Origin: Streptomyces rapamycinicus NRRL 5491
Lineage (GTDB): Bacteria > Actinomycetota > Actinomycetes > Streptomycetales > Streptomycetaceae
Direction: 5' to 3'
Assembly (NCBI RefSeq): GCF_024298965.1
Contig: NZ_CP085193.1
Coordinates: forward strand, 11,222,001 to 11,286,000
Length of the DNA stretch: 64,000 nt
Of the stretch, positions 62,297 through 64,000 are shown piece by piece. The position numbers and the translations under genes were made by a program. The notes below the pieces were generated by a model. That model saw only the letters and a program-made list of their open reading frames with translations. It was not told the origin of the DNA and ran no database searches. Each line of letters starts with the position of its first letter. Within the stretch, counting starts at the first letter, position 1.

Positions 62297-62334
62297 AGCC
62301 GGGGCCGCGGGACGGGCCCATTACGCTGACGGAC

Positions 62335-63561
62335 ATGGACCTCACGGCCGCAGTCGATGTGATCCGGGCGCCCCTGGGCGAGATCCTGCCGCGCCTGTCC
62401 GCCGCGCTCTCCGGGGCGATCGCGCACCGGGCGGTGGCCGAGCTCTCCGGCAACTGCCCGCACTCACCGTTCAAGGCCCATGGCGACCCGCCCGGCGACC
62501 CCGGAACCACCATCACCAGCGCCGAGATGGCCGCCATCGCCCCGGTGGCGCGCGCCGAGGGAACCTGGCAGGGCCGGGCATGGATGGCCGGGGCCGAGGT
62601 GCCCGTACTGGCCGTGCACAGCGACGCCACCGCGCGGGGCGCGCTGTGGGACCTGGTGACCGCGCACCGCGACCGGATGGCGGTGGAGGCGGTGCCGGGG
62701 ATGCTGGTCCAGTCGCGGGCCGCGGCGGCGGCGCGGGCCACGGCCATCGCCGAGCTCGTCGACGCCCACGGCGCCGCCTTGTCCGCCCTGCTCGGCGTGT
62801 TGCGCGGCCGCGATCTGGACGACCGGACCGCCCGGGCCCGCGCGGTGGACCTCGCCGTCGGCGCCCTGGCCGAACTGCGCGCCCGGACCGACCGCGATCA
62901 GGCGCTGGTGGAGGAGCCGGCCGGTGACGCCTTCGCCCGGCTCGCCGAATCGCTCCGCCCGGTGCTGCGCGGCCTGTCCGTACGGCTGGACCTCGGCCCG
63001 CCCGGTACCGAGGAGGGCGCGGACCGGCTGCTCGCCGCCGACGTGGCCAATACGGCCCGCGCGGTGGTGCGGGCCGTGGTGCACGCCATGCTCGACGAGC
63101 AGGGACCGGGCCGGGACGGCGCGCCGCGCCCGGTGCACCGCGTGCACATCGGCTGGAAGGTCGGCGAGGGCGAGCTGCGCGCCACCGTACGGGACGACGG
63201 CCCCGGCGTCCTGAGACGGACCGCACTGGACGCCCGCCGGGTCGGCGAGCGGCTGGCCGCGCTGGGCGGACGGCTGGACGTGGACGCGGTCCCGGAGTGG
63301 GGCACCACGGTGACGGCCACCCTGCCGCTCGGCCCGCCGCAGCCCGCCCGCGAGGATCCGCTGGACGGCCTGGGCGCGCGCGAGCCGGAGGTACTGGAGC
63401 AACTGGCCCGCGGCCGGCGCAACCGGCAGATCGCCCAGGAGCTCCACATCAGCGAGTCGACGGTGAAGTTCCACGTGGCGAACATCCTGGAGAAGCTGGG
63501 CGTCACCTCGCGCGGCGAGGCGGCCGCGCTGGCCCACGCATGGGAGGCCACCGGCTCCTGA
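62335..63561 (+). CDS. HATPase/LuxR-HTH hybrid regulator
   Basis: A 408-residue cytoplasmic protein. An N-terminal PAS- or GAF-like region (about 1-130), a helical section AELVDAHGAALSALLGVLRGRDLDD that resembles a dimerisation helix without a usable phospho-His, a degenerate HATPase region (about 240-325, RDDGPGV and GGRLDVDAVPEWGTTVTATLPLG present, N-box weak), then a full LuxR HTH at about 335-400 (LGAREPEVLEQLARGRRNRQIAQELHI). Kinase-like ATP binding and DNA binding are thus in one chain. ATG 62335 is used. It may bind the 14-bp inverted repeat just upstream. Confidence 0.8.
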   Translation: MDLTAAVDVIRAPLGEILPRLSAALSGAIAHRAVAELSGNCPHSPFKAHGDPPGDPGTTITSAEMAAIAPVARAEGTWQGRAWMAGAEVPVLAVHSDATARGALWDLVTAHRDRMAVEAVPGMLVQSRAAAAARATAIAELVDAHGAALSALLGVLRGRDLDDRTARARAVDLAVGALAELRARTDRDQALVEEPAGDAFARLAESLRPVLRGLSVRLDLGPPGTEEGADRLLAADVANTARAVVRAVVHAMLDEQGPGRDGAPRPVHRVHIGWKVGEGELRATVRDDGPGVLRRTALDARRVGERLAALGGRLDVDAVPEWGTTVTATLPLGPPQPAREDPLDGLGAREPEVLEQLARGRRNRQIAQELHISESTVKFHVANILEKLGVTSRGEAAALAHAWEATGS

Positions 63562-63656
63562 GCCGCCGCCGACATGGCGTACCCGGCAGGCACGTCGGCG
63601 GACGGCCTTACGCTTCGGAACGTATCGTTGGCGAGGAACGGCGAGCGGAGCGTTTG

Positions 63657-64000
63657 ATGACCACACCGCGGGACCTGCTGATCGTCACTCTGGACGTGGC
63701 GCCCATCCGACCCCTGGAGCGGGGCGACCTGTCGCTCGCGCTCGCGGGAGCCGAGCTGATCGACCTCCTCGGCACCGATGCGCTCACGATCGAGGACGAG
63801 CGGATCGTGCCGGGGCTCTGCCCGCCGACCGGGGACCGCCTGCTGGACGAGGCCGCGGCGTCACTCGTTCGCCAGCCGCCCCACGAGCCGGTCGGCGAGT
63901 GGCTGTGGCGCAGGGGCCGCGGTCTGTCCTCCGCCTATCTGGACGCCCTGGAGGAGGCGGGACAGATCACCCGGCGTCGCCACGGCTGGCTGCCGCTCCG
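63657..64000 (+). CDS. GOLPH3/VPS74 (GPP34)-family protein, 3' end outside window
   Basis: The first 114 residues of a GPP34-like helical protein: RDLLIVTLDVAPIRPLERGDLSLALAGAELIDLL is the family's N-terminal signature. In eukaryotes the fold binds phosphoinositide; in actinomycetes the role is unknown, and some Streptomyces members lie near cell-division or differentiation genes. GGAG precedes the ATG. The frame remains open at the window edge. Confidence 0.8.
   Translation, partial: MTTPRDLLIVTLDVAPIRPLERGDLSLALAGAELIDLLGTDALTIEDERIVPGLCPPTGDRLLDEAAASLVRQPPHEPVGEWLWRRGRGLSSAYLDALEEAGQITRRRHGWLPL

Noticed and set aside
1..64000. tRNA, rRNA, CRISPR array, transposase or phage genes
   Set aside because: Looked for by eye across the window; no cloverleaf-like sequence, regular spacer-repeat array or integrase/transposase motif was seen.

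Overview
The window is chromosomal DNA from a Streptomyces or very close relative. It has very high G+C, with almost every third codon position G or C. It carries many Tat and lipoprotein exporters, many extracellular carbohydrate-active enzymes, and typical regulators (GntR, LacI, ROK, LysR, LuxR, TetR, a Ser/Thr kinase with an FHA partner, and a GAF/PAS/SpoIIE phosphatase with an anti-sigma-type ATPase domain). No tRNA, rRNA, CRISPR array, transposase gene or prophage was seen. The gene mix looks like a peripheral, niche-adaptation part of the genome.

Layout. 1-5.4 kb: the tail of a polyprenyl diphosphate synthase, then an L-fuconate catabolic island (FadR-type regulator and fuconate dehydratase facing a 5'-truncated MFS transporter and an FAH-family hydrolase). 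5.4-6.9 kb: L,D-transpeptidase and AlkB. 7.4-10.4 kb: four secreted proteins in a row (GH19 chitinase, thaumatin-like protein, GH128-type beta-1,3-glucanase, barwin/RlpA-like protein), closed by a strong terminator. 10.5-13.4 kb: atypical Ser/Thr kinase translationally coupled to an FHA protein. 13.4-20.7 kb: cydBA, an FtsX/MacB-type permease without an adjacent ATPase, and a two-component system. 20.7-25.8 kb: a LysR/DJ-1 divergent pair, and a LacI repressor divergent from an isomerase and an inositol-dehydrogenase-like oxidoreductase, with palindromic operators between. 25.9-28.6 kb: the large sensor phosphatase.

28.6-35 kb: a LacI repressor and a GH2 glycosidase plus sugar ABC operon with a perfect 16-bp operator. 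35-43 kb: one long operon, ROK regulator - NitT/TauT-type ABC importer - sulfatase - secreted GH43, with the coding regions overlapping or abutting. 43.2-51.6 kb: a NEP1-like (NPP1) secreted protein, a Tat-exported epoxide-hydrolase-like enzyme, DoxX, polysaccharide deacetylase, an amino-acid permease and a PL8 polysaccharide lyase. 51.7-56 kb: an eroding aromatic-acid ring-cleavage operon (GntR, CHA aldolase-like RraA protein, GalD-like tautomerase, then a truncated VOC dioxygenase fused to a frameshifted MFS gene). 56-58.2 kb: an orphan CitG/MdcB-type protein, TetR, a 166-bp MITE-like element, and a 56-residue two-repeat small protein whose stop codon lies in the element edge. 58.5-61.2 kb: GH64 beta-1,3-glucanase and GH76 alpha-1,6-mannanase, with a DasR-like site upstream. 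61.2-64 kb: quinone-oxidoreductase-like MDR, a HATPase/LuxR hybrid regulator with a 14+14-bp inverted repeat in the divergent promoter, and the start of a GPP34 protein.

Taken together, two separate secreted arsenals (7.4-10.4 kb and 58.5-61.2 kb) target chitin, beta-1,3-glucan and alpha-mannan, the main polymers of fungal and yeast walls. The first reproduces the protein classes of a plant pathogenesis-related defence response. With the NPP1 protein, the sulfatase/GH43/GH2/PL8 functions and the partly decayed fuconate and aromatic pathways, the region looks like an interaction and scavenging zone for fungal and plant material, with recent gene loss.
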